Positions 57,364 to 64,000 of a stretch of DNA of 64,000 nt are shown piece by piece (within the stretch, counting starts at the first letter, position 1; every line of letters begins with the position of its first letter). The position numbers and the translations under genes were made by a program. Source of the DNA: [Eubacterium] yurii. Lineage in GTDB: Bacteria > Bacillota > Clostridia > Peptostreptococcales > Filifactoraceae. The stretch spans positions 40,079 through 104,078 of the forward strand of contig FUZS01000012.1 of NCBI GenBank assembly GCA_900167215.1. Reading direction: 5' to 3'. Below the pieces are notes generated by a model. That model searched no databases, had not been told where the DNA came from, and worked only from the letters and a program-made list of their open reading frames with translations.

Positions 57364-57736
57364 ATTTCCTCCTTGTAAAAAAATGATACTGTTATATAAA
57401 AAAACAAAAGCTCAATTTTCAGCTATATAATAAAAACAAGCTCAAGTTAGTATTATAGTATCTGTGTATAATAAATCGACTTAAAAGTAAATATATTAAA
57501 GTAGTTGAATACAAGAAAATTTTAAAAGTACTTGGCAACATTAACATTATAGCATATCGATATAAATTTTGCATTATATATTCCAAATTAAATTATGATA
57601 ACAAAGCTAAGAATACTGTTGACTTAATTATAGTTTGATTCTAATATAAGTATAAAGACAAGCTTAGTTATGGAAGTTAATTTATTTATTACAGATATGT
57701 ACTTAGTTCTTAAAAATATAGAAATAGGAGGATATT
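57364..57736. other. Divergent intergenic, 373 bp, no gene seen
   Basis: It must contain the promoters of the rubredoxin-like gene and the lipoprotein gene. No palindromic operator or repeat element was recognised. Confidence 0.55.
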
Positions 57737-58579
57737 ATGAAAAAGTCAGCAGTTTTAAAATTTTTGGCAGTGATATGTTTGCTAAGCTTTATTGTTGCTT
57801 GCAATGAAAATACAGATATTTCAAAGAAAAATACAGAAGATAATGCTACAAAAAATATAAGTCAAAGTGATAATAAGATTAATAAAGTAGAAGATAATAC
57901 AGCTAAAGATAATGAAATAAAAGAAAAGGCAAGAGCTGTAATCTATGACACAAAAATCAAAGAGTTGAAAAAAGAAGAAAAAACGGGACAAAATATTCCT
58001 GCTGCTTCTATAGATATAGCGGGATTGAAAAAAAGAAGTGATGGCTACAGTGTTTTTGCAAATATAATTGAAATGACATATAAGTTTGATAATGGGATTT
58101 TTGATAATGATTCCGGAGCTTTGTTTCCTATAAGATATGATATGAACTTAGATTTTAAGATAGTAAAGACATATGAGGTAGAAGATGGAGAAAGATCTAT
58201 CCCATCAATAGGAGAAATGGCTGAAAACGATGAAAAGCTTATAGAAAAAATGATGGGTTCTCCAGATTCTTTTTCATCTAAGTATGATGTTTTGATGGAA
58301 GAGATTAAAAAGAATGCTGAAATAGCAGGTCTTAAAAACTTTTCGCATAAGAAAAATGAGATACCCGGCTATGAAAAAGATGTAAGAGAAATTGATGATG
58401 ATACACCTGATGGAGTAATTTGTATCATCAAAAATAAGGACTATGACAAGGTGCAAGAGGAGAGAAAAGAAATAGTACCTTCAACAGTTGCCGGAAAGCA
58501 TGCAGTATATGCACCTTGTATATGGTATCATGAAAAGACTGGAATTTGTGTTAAAAAAACAGTTTGGTATTATAACTAA
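57737..58579 (+). CDS. Lipoprotein of unknown function
   Basis: The 280-residue protein has a lipoprotein signal peptide with lipobox Cys22 (SFIVAC), a low-complexity Asn/Lys/Asp linker (23-60) and a C-terminal domain of about 200 residues containing DTPDGVICIIKNKDYDKVQE and a final CIWYHEKTGICVKKTVWYYN. I do not recognise a family. It follows a GGAGGA site, and its stop codon overlaps the stop of the convergent PfkB kinase gene by two bases. Confidence 0.8.
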   Translation: MKKSAVLKFLAVICLLSFIVACNENTDISKKNTEDNATKNISQSDNKINKVEDNTAKDNEIKEKARAVIYDTKIKELKKEEKTGQNIPAASIDIAGLKKRSDGYSVFANIIEMTYKFDNGIFDNDSGALFPIRYDMNLDFKIVKTYEVEDGERSIPSIGEMAENDEKLIEKMMGSPDSFSSKYDVLMEEIKKNAEIAGLKNFSHKKNEIPGYEKDVREIDDDTPDGVICIIKNKDYDKVQEERKEIVPSTVAGKHAVYAPCIWYHEKTGICVKKTVWYYN

Positions 58580-59475
58580 GCTAAGATTTTCCTGAGCTTG
58601 TCGTATTCTTTATTTGAAAGATTTACTCCCTGAGTTTCTACTATCTTTGAAGAAAGTAGATTTGCAAAATCTAAGGCTTGTTCTAATGTCTTGCCTTTGC
58701 TAAGGCAGGACATTATTGCACCTATATGGCTGTCTCCTGCTCCTACTGTATCGTGCACATTAGCCTTGTAGCCTTTTACTTTTATACACTTTTTACCGTC
58801 AAAATATAATGAGCCCTTATCCCCAAGGCTTACTATTATGGTATTTTGTGTCTTCTTATATAGCTTTTTTAATGCTTCATCTATATTTTTTGCCTTTGTA
58901 ATGTCTTTTAGCTCCTCTTCGTTGAGATGTATTATAGGATTGCTCTTGTATATTTTAGCAAGTAATTTTTCATCTATCATATTTACTCTTGGACCGGGTG
59001 CAAATATGACTGTGCCGGAAAATTTGGATATGGTATCGCTAAGTATCTCTCCGTCCCTGTCTTCTATTTCAAGTCCGCAGACATAGATGTAGGAAAATTC
59101 GTCTAAATTATAAGAATTTATCCAAGATGGTGAAAATGTGTATTCGCATTTGTGATATGACATGAAAGAACGCTCACCGCTACTATCTATCAAGCAGTAG
59201 CAACAGCCGTTATCCTCTTCAAGAAATATCTCTGTTTTTATATTTTTCTTCTTTAATTCCTCTCTTACAAAGTCGCCGTACATTCCCCTTCCTACGGGTG
59301 AGATAAATACATAGTCTATGTCTAAATTATGTAAGACTGAAACTACATTGTATGCACATCCTCCAAGGCTTAGGCTTTGGCTTTTGACATGGACATCTTC
59401 TGAGCGTTTGGGCAGTTTGTCTACATGGATTATGACATCACATACTGTAGAGCCGATTACAAGACATTTTTTCAT
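58576..59475 (-). CDS. PfkB-family carbohydrate or nucleoside kinase
   Basis: The 299-residue kinase has the glycine pair region SLGGCAYNVVSVLHNLDIDYVFISPVGRGMYGDF and the C-terminal PfkB signature DTVGAGDSHIGA with catalytic Asp. PfkB members phosphorylate ribose, fructose, adenosine or pseudouridine; the specificity cannot be read here. It is monocistronic and convergent with the lipoprotein gene, ending in overlapping stop codons without a separate terminator. Confidence 0.9.
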   Translation of the reverse strand: MKKCLVIGSTVCDVIIHVDKLPKRSEDVHVKSQSLSLGGCAYNVVSVLHNLDIDYVFISPVGRGMYGDFVREELKKKNIKTEIFLEEDNGCCYCLIDSSGERSFMSYHKCEYTFSPSWINSYNLDEFSYIYVCGLEIEDRDGEILSDTISKFSGTVIFAPGPRVNMIDEKLLAKIYKSNPIIHLNEEELKDITKAKNIDEALKKLYKKTQNTIIVSLGDKGSLYFDGKKCIKVKGYKANVHDTVGAGDSHIGAIMSCLSKGKTLEQALDFANLLSSKIVETQGVNLSNKEYDKLRKILA

Positions 59476-59496
59476 TTTTTCCTCTTTTAATTAAGC

Positions 59497-59723
59497 ACTC
59501 AACTTTCCCACTAAAATTATCGCAATTTTAGTTGAAATTTAAATATTTATTGATTTTTTAATATACTACTTGACACAAAATTTTTTTAATAATATTTATT
59601 GAATTTTGCATATTTATCAAAAAAGTGAAAACACTGGAAAAACTATGTCAAGTATAATATTTCATTTTAAAAATATATAAATTTCAATGTTTTTAATGTG
59701 TATTCCATGTTTGAAAGTTGAGT
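59497..59723 (-). repeat. Family B element, uninterrupted (227 bp)
   Basis: Perfect 11-bp inverted ends, ACTCAACTTTC (59497-59507) and GAAAGTTGAGT (59713-59723). Inside is a second inverted pair, TACTTGACA and TGTCAAGTA, about 75 bp apart. It is homologous, in the opposite orientation, to 51205-51570. The 59476-59879 interval otherwise has no gene. Confidence 0.9.
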
Positions 59724-59879
59724 TAAGTATTTTTATAATTTTGATATTATGGAGTTAATATACAATATTTATATAATAATGACTTTTTAAGTTTGAGTCA
59801 ACAAAAATAATTTAACATTTTTGGAAATTTATGATAAAATTGAGAAGTAATTATTTTTAGCATTATTAGGAGAAAATTT

Positions 59880-60875
59880 TTGGAACATATAGTAAATTTT
59901 GAAGATTCAGATTTTGAAAAAGAGTTGTTTGGCAACTATGATAAAAATATAAAGGCTTTGGAAGAAAAGTTAAGTGTAAATATCATTCTTAGAGATGACA
60001 AGACATTTATAATAGGTGATAAGAATACTGATGTAAATATCTGTACAAGAGTCTTGGAAGAGCTGTATAAGCTATTTAAAAAAGGCACTGCTATCGATGT
60101 AAGGTTGGTAAATTATACTGTAGATATGATAAGGGAAGATATGTCCAACAATATTGCAAATATGGGTGATGATGTGATAATACTCACGTCAAAAGGTAAT
60201 CCTGTAAGAGCAAAGACAGTTGGACAAAAAAATTATGTAGATGACATAAGAAAAAATGATGTTACTATCTGCATAGGACCTGCAGGTACCGGTAAGACCT
60301 ATCTTGCAGTTGCACTTGCAGTAGCGTCTTTTCGTCGTGGGGAAGTCTCAAGGATTATACTTACAAGACCTGCAGTAGAGGCTGGAGAAAGCCTGGGATT
60401 TTTGCCGGGAGATTTGAAAGATAAGGTAGACCCTTATCTTAGACCATTGTATGATGCTCTTTTTGATATGTTCGGTGCAGAAAAGTTTGAAAAACATCTT
60501 GAGACAGGAGTAATAGAGGTGGCACCTCTTGCATTTATGAGGGGAAGAACCCTGGACAATTCCTTTATAATTTTGGATGAGGCACAAAATACCACTCGTG
60601 AGCAAATGAAGATGTTTTTGACAAGGTTCGGCTTTGGCTCAAAGGTGGTAGTAACAGGTGATATTACTCAGATAGACTTGGGTGACAACAAAAAAAGCGG
60701 TCTGTCTCATGCGGTGATGATACTCAAAGACGTAAAGGGCATAGCTATAAACGAACTTACTGAAAAAGACGTGGTAAGGCATGAGTTAGTGCAAAGAATT
60801 ATAAAACAGTACGATAAATATGAGAAGAAACAGTTGATGCTTAAGACCAAGGGAAAGGGCGAAACAAAGAGGTAA
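59880..60875 (+). CDS. phoH: PhoH-like ATPase
   Basis: A TTG start is used, behind TAGGAG. The 331-residue protein has an N-terminal KH-like part and an ATPase core with GPAGTGKT (133-140), FIILDEAQNTT (Walker B) and VVVTGDITQIDL. PhoH is linked with RNA processing and is usually followed by ybeY in Firmicutes; here the next gene, 4 bp on, is a cysteine desulfurase. The exact role is not settled. Confidence 0.94.
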   Translation: MEHIVNFEDSDFEKELFGNYDKNIKALEEKLSVNIILRDDKTFIIGDKNTDVNICTRVLEELYKLFKKGTAIDVRLVNYTVDMIREDMSNNIANMGDDVIILTSKGNPVRAKTVGQKNYVDDIRKNDVTICIGPAGTGKTYLAVALAVASFRRGEVSRIILTRPAVEAGESLGFLPGDLKDKVDPYLRPLYDALFDMFGAEKFEKHLETGVIEVAPLAFMRGRTLDNSFIILDEAQNTTREQMKMFLTRFGFGSKVVVTGDITQIDLGDNKKSGLSHAVMILKDVKGIAINELTEKDVVRHELVQRIIKQYDKYEKKQLMLKTKGKGETKR

Positions 60876-60879
60876 GACT

Positions 60880-62013
60880 ATGATATATTTTGATAATGCG
60901 GCAACAACATTTCCAAAACCTAATGTAGTTTTGGAAAGGACATTTGACTTTGCAAAAAATTACTGTGCAAATCCTGGACGTTCAGCTCACGATATGAGTG
61001 TGATATCGTCAAGAGCAGTGTATGAATGTCGAGAGGCTATATGTGAGCTTATTAACGGAGATGATATCTCAAATGTCGCATTTACAAAAAATTGTACAGA
61101 GGCTTTAAATATAGGGCTTCTTTCTGCTTTAGGTGACGGAGATGATGTCATAAGCTCTGTATTGGAGCATAACTCAATAATAAGAGTATTGGAACATCTT
61201 AAAAAGACGAAAAATATCACTGTGACTTATCTAAGGCCTAATCAAGACATGGAAATAAGAGCTGAAGATGTAAGAGCTAATATCAAGAAAAATACCAAGC
61301 TCATTGCCCTTTGTCATGCGAACAATCTCGTGGGTACTGTAAATGAGATAGAAGAAATAGGAAAGATTGCAAGGGACAATAATATTTTATTTCTACTTGA
61401 TGCAGCTCAAAGCATAGGTAAAATAGACATAGATGTTAAGAAGATGAATATAGACATACTTTGCGCACCGGGACATAAGGCGTTGTTTGGGTTAAGCGGT
61501 ACAGGATTTATCTATGCAGGCAAGAATATCAAATTAAGCCCTATACTCTATGGTGGTACAGGCAGTTTTTCAGATGAGATAAATGAGATTGAAATAATGC
61601 CTGACAAGTTGGAAACGGGTACTGTCAATGTAGTAGGAATCAAGAGTATGCTTGAAGGTATAAAGTTTATAAAAAATGAGGGCATTGATACTATATTTGA
61701 AAAAGAAAATGAGATGACAAAGTATTTTATACAAAGGCTTTCAACTGTAAGAGATGTGATAATCTATACTCCAAATAATAATGTACTTTCTTCAATAGTT
61801 TCTTTTAATATTAAGAATAAGGACTCGTCACTGATTTGCTCCTCATTAAATTATAAATATGACATTGCTGTTCGTGGAGGTTTACATTGCAATCCTTTTG
61901 GACATGAATTTTTGAATACTCTTGAGACTGGCTTTGTAAGAGCTTCATTGTCATATTTTAATACGAAGGAAGAGATAGATTATTTTACAAACAGTTTAAA
62001 TATCTTGGATTAG
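60880..62013 (+). CDS. Cysteine desulfurase family protein (class V, second copy)
   Basis: The 377-residue PLP enzyme starts MIYFDNAATTFPKPNVV, has PLP Lys200 in CAPGHKALFGLSGTGF and a probable catalytic Cys337 in AVRGGLHCNPFGHEF. It belongs to the CsdB/SufS-like branch resembling the group first described beside selenium-dependent molybdenum hydroxylase genes (recalled, not searched), and differs clearly from iscS at 22 kb. It may provide sulfur or selenium; an XdhC gene is 17 kb away. It is co-transcribed with phoH, 4 bp upstream. Confidence 0.85.
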   Translation: MIYFDNAATTFPKPNVVLERTFDFAKNYCANPGRSAHDMSVISSRAVYECREAICELINGDDISNVAFTKNCTEALNIGLLSALGDGDDVISSVLEHNSIIRVLEHLKKTKNITVTYLRPNQDMEIRAEDVRANIKKNTKLIALCHANNLVGTVNEIEEIGKIARDNNILFLLDAAQSIGKIDIDVKKMNIDILCAPGHKALFGLSGTGFIYAGKNIKLSPILYGGTGSFSDEINEIEIMPDKLETGTVNVVGIKSMLEGIKFIKNEGIDTIFEKENEMTKYFIQRLSTVRDVIIYTPNNNVLSSIVSFNIKNKDSSLICSSLNYKYDIAVRGGLHCNPFGHEFLNTLETGFVRASLSYFNTKEEIDYFTNSLNILD

Positions 62014-62088
62014 AATTGCAAATTATGACTTAATGATTTAAAATTAAGTTGTAACTTGTAATATCTAATTTTGAAAAGGAAAATGATA

Positions 62089-63579
62089 ATGAGATTGAAT
62101 AAAAATATATTGATATATCCGCTTATATGTGCGACACTTTTTAGCTTTGGCTCGCAAAGTATAAGTGCAACAGATATTTACTCAAATCTGAGTTTGAGTG
62201 AAAAAAACAAAATAATAGAAAAAAAGATGGAGTATGCAAAGACTGATCCGGCTTATATACCTTTTGTTTTGACATCTGCAGGGATATTTTCAAATCAAAC
62301 AATTGCAGGCTCTTTGATGGTACAGGACTCTGTAGCAGGAGATCTTACAATAGAAAACTGCATAATAAATAAGGATCTTATAATAACGGCTCCTAAACTT
62401 AATTCACTGACTCTTAAAAATACTGTAGTTACAGGGGATATCTACCTTGTTACTGCTTCAAACAAGATGGTATTAAATATAGCTGATTCTGCAGTAAATA
62501 ATATGTATCTTGCCTCTGCAACTACTGTTAAAGAATTTGGAAGGTCTAACTTAAATAATATAATATTAACTAAGCATATAAAAAAAGGTACTAAATTTAC
62601 TATCAATGCTAATGTAAATAAGTTGGTAAATCATGCACAAAGTCCAACAGTGATTTATAACGGTCAGATTAATAATCTTGTAGTAAATAAGACTATAAAT
62701 CTTGGAGGAAAAGTAAGTTATAGAGTAAAGACTTCAAATGACTACAGTCTTAGTGATGCTATAGTTTATGATTTGAATCAGATAAAGCCAGGTAAGGGCT
62801 ATGCTCATATAAATGACGGCACTTCATATGAGGACTTGTATAAATTGCTTAAAAAGGAACAGTATTCCAACAAGGAAAGTATAAGCATAATAACAAAAAA
62901 TTCAAATGCAAATAATTTCAATAATTCAAATAATGCGATAGGAGATGTATTGTTGAAATTCCTGCCAAACAACAGTTATGGTATTTACACAACATTTTTT
63001 GCAAATGAAAGCTATAACTATAGTGTGTATAATATCTACTTCCTATATGATGCTGACCTTGCCAAACTCAATCAGTCTTATCAAGTGATTGATGATATAT
63101 ATAATTCTATAAAACATTATGAAGGTGTGGAATTTGTAAAACAGGCTAATAGGGCGATTGCTTTGAAGCTTGTGTATGACACATCACTAAAAAAACACTC
63201 ATTGTATGATGCTGCAGTATTAAACACTGCTGTTTGTGATGGATATGCTAAGATAGGATATGAACTTTTGTCAAGAAAATTCGGTAGAGAAAATAATATC
63301 ATGGTAGCAAATACTGATCACATATGGAATATGCTTAGACTAAATGGAAACTGGTATCATATAGACTTTACCTTCAATGATCCTGTAACAAGTCCTTTAG
63401 ATAGAAATTACTATTCAGAGGCATATTTATTCCTTACTGATGACGAGCTTGTAAATGCTACAAAAGGAACAGAATTTAATGGTGTTGCTTCCAATGGTGT
63501 AAGCTCTGACGGTAGAAAATGGAATAGAAGTATTTATCCCAAGGCTAATACAAGTATGAAAAGTCATTCGATATTTTAA
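62089..63579 (+). CDS. Secreted transglutaminase-like protein
   Basis: ATG 62089 is chosen because AAGGA lies 8 bases before it; TTG 62071 and ATG 62083 are alternatives. The 496-residue protein has a signal peptide (about 1-28), a repetitive beta-strand region (60-200, GDLTIENCIINKDLIIT, GDIYLV), and a C-terminal transglutaminase-like domain with catalytic Cys383 (NTAVCDGYAKIGYELL), His411 (TDHIWNML) and Asp426 (WYHIDFTFND). It is probably a wall protease, cross-linker or peptidase. It has a 75-bp leader and its own terminator. Confidence 0.88.
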   Translation: MRLNKNILIYPLICATLFSFGSQSISATDIYSNLSLSEKNKIIEKKMEYAKTDPAYIPFVLTSAGIFSNQTIAGSLMVQDSVAGDLTIENCIINKDLIITAPKLNSLTLKNTVVTGDIYLVTASNKMVLNIADSAVNNMYLASATTVKEFGRSNLNNIILTKHIKKGTKFTINANVNKLVNHAQSPTVIYNGQINNLVVNKTINLGGKVSYRVKTSNDYSLSDAIVYDLNQIKPGKGYAHINDGTSYEDLYKLLKKEQYSNKESISIITKNSNANNFNNSNNAIGDVLLKFLPNNSYGIYTTFFANESYNYSVYNIYFLYDADLAKLNQSYQVIDDIYNSIKHYEGVEFVKQANRAIALKLVYDTSLKKHSLYDAAVLNTAVCDGYAKIGYELLSRKFGRENNIMVANTDHIWNMLRLNGNWYHIDFTFNDPVTSPLDRNYYSEAYLFLTDDELVNATKGTEFNGVASNGVSSDGRKWNRSIYPKANTSMKSHSIF

Positions 63580-63608
63580 AAATAGCTCCCATAATGGGAG
63601 CTATTTTT
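63578..63608. terminator. Terminator of the transglutaminase-like gene
   Basis: AAAAATAGCTCCC (63578-63590) pairs exactly with GGGAGCTATTTTT (63596-63608). Confidence 0.9.
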
Positions 63609-63657
63609 CTATCTTGTCAAGTATTCCCCGACTTTATCACTGAAAAAATAAAATTTA

Positions 63658-63690
63658 ACCTGGAAAGATTGAATTCCAGGTATTTTTTTT
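63658..63690 (+). terminator. Hairpin upstream of the transposase
   Basis: ACCTGGAA (63658-63665) pairs with TTCCAGGT (63674-63681), followed by A and eight T. It probably blocks read-through into the transposase gene. Confidence 0.75.
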
Positions 63691-63710
63691 GACTTTTTTT
63701 AAAAATATGC

Positions 63711-63739
63711 TTGTTGTATATGGTTGTCTATGGTATAAT
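63711..63739 (+). promoter_or_regulatory. Transposase promoter
   Basis: TTGTTG (63711-63716), 17 bp, TATAAT (63734-63739). The predicted start point is about 7 bases later, at or next to the ATG at 63747, so the mRNA would have almost no leader. Confidence 0.6.
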
Positions 63740-63746
63740 TAGTATT

Positions 63747-64000
63747 ATGGCATATATAAAAACAACTACTAATAAACAAGGTAGAACACATGTATATCTT
63801 GTAGAAGGATATCGTGTAGATGGGCATGTTAAACATCGTATAATTCATCGCTTTGGCTTACTTGAAGACCTTGTAAAAGATGAACCTGATATTTTAGAAC
63901 GCTTGAAAAAAGAAGCAAAGGAGGGAAAATTAACACCTCAAAAAACTATAGAGGTATCTTTTGATTTAGAATGTCCAATCAGTGAACCTGATAAATCATA
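63747..64000 (+). CDS. IS1634-like transposase, N-terminal part
   Basis: The frame runs off the window after 84 residues. It starts MAYIKTTTNKQGRTHVYLVE and continues with DGHVKHRIIHRFGLLEDL, typical of IS1634-family (IS4 group) DDE transposases of 500-600 residues. The catalytic residues lie beyond the window. There is no ribosome site before the ATG, fitting a nearly leaderless transcript. The exact left IS end between about 63610 and 63740 is not resolved. Confidence 0.8.
   Translation, partial: MAYIKTTTNKQGRTHVYLVEGYRVDGHVKHRIIHRFGLLEDLVKDEPDILERLKKEAKEGKLTPQKTIEVSFDLECPISEPDKS

Noticed and set aside
63747..64000. IS1634-like transposase as the source of the family A MITEs
   Set aside because: The MITE ends (TACTAAA) are not seen near the transposase start, and the 3-bp TTA duplication does not fit the longer duplications usual for this IS family.

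Overview
The window looks like chromosome of a low-GC, anaerobic, Gram-positive bacterium of the class Clostridia, possibly near Peptostreptococcaceae. This is inferred from strong AT richness, AGGAGG-type ribosome binding sites, a CIRCE-controlled hrcA-grpE-dnaK-dnaJ operon, a butyryl-CoA:acetate-type CoA-transferase, CsoR copper control and many intrinsic terminators. No rRNA, tRNA or CRISPR array was seen.

Layout. 0-8.5 kb: a TRAP uptake system whose binding-protein gene carries an in-frame amber codon, a quinate/shikimate dehydrogenase, a metal-dependent TIM-barrel enzyme, a secreted stalk/PrcB-like protein, and an HMG-CoA-lyase-like plus isocitrate-lyase-like pair. 8.5-9.6 kb: a small HTH/membrane-protein module behind a promoter with two palindromic operators, with near-identical terminators on both sides. 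9.8-17.8 kb: heat-shock operon, threonine dehydratase, cytoplasmic alpha-amylase. 17.9-25.9 kb (minus strand): ROK kinase, two decayed HD-GYP proteins, xth-racemase-iscR-iscS, rsmA. 26-34.5 kb: HAD phosphatase, tmcAL, a nonsense-broken nucleotidyltransferase gene, queG-nth-VanW, and a ThiE-HAD fusion. 35-40.1 kb: secreted proteins, including a 1130-residue VWA/calcium-repeat protein with a toxin-like C-terminus followed by two paralogous four-helix membrane proteins. 40.6-47.6 kb: CNNM/CBS transporter, NlpC/P60 hydrolase, XdhC, sigma-54 activator and CoA-transferase. 47.8-51.1 kb: two tandem membrane GGDEF proteins. 51.7-64 kb: surface 5'-nucleotidase, CopA-CsoR, a tiny rubredoxin-like protein, lipoprotein, PfkB kinase, PhoH, a second cysteine desulfurase, a transglutaminase-like protein and the start of an insertion sequence.

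The intergenic DNA carries several families of short, non-coding, terminal-inverted-repeat elements. One roughly 132-bp family (ends TACTAAA...TTTAGTA) has at least six copies plus fragments. One copy sits inside a roughly 230-bp element of another family; an uninterrupted copy of that second family lies 8 kb away in inverted orientation, so the empty site can be compared directly and shows a TTA duplication.

The best candidate for an under-described system is the 35.7-40.1 kb locus, which has polymorphic-toxin-like architecture: wall-binding repeats, calcium repeats, VWA, a C-terminal toxin-like module and candidate immunity proteins. Others are the twin-operator HTH module, the active-site-degenerate HD-GYP pair and the ThiE-HAD fusion.
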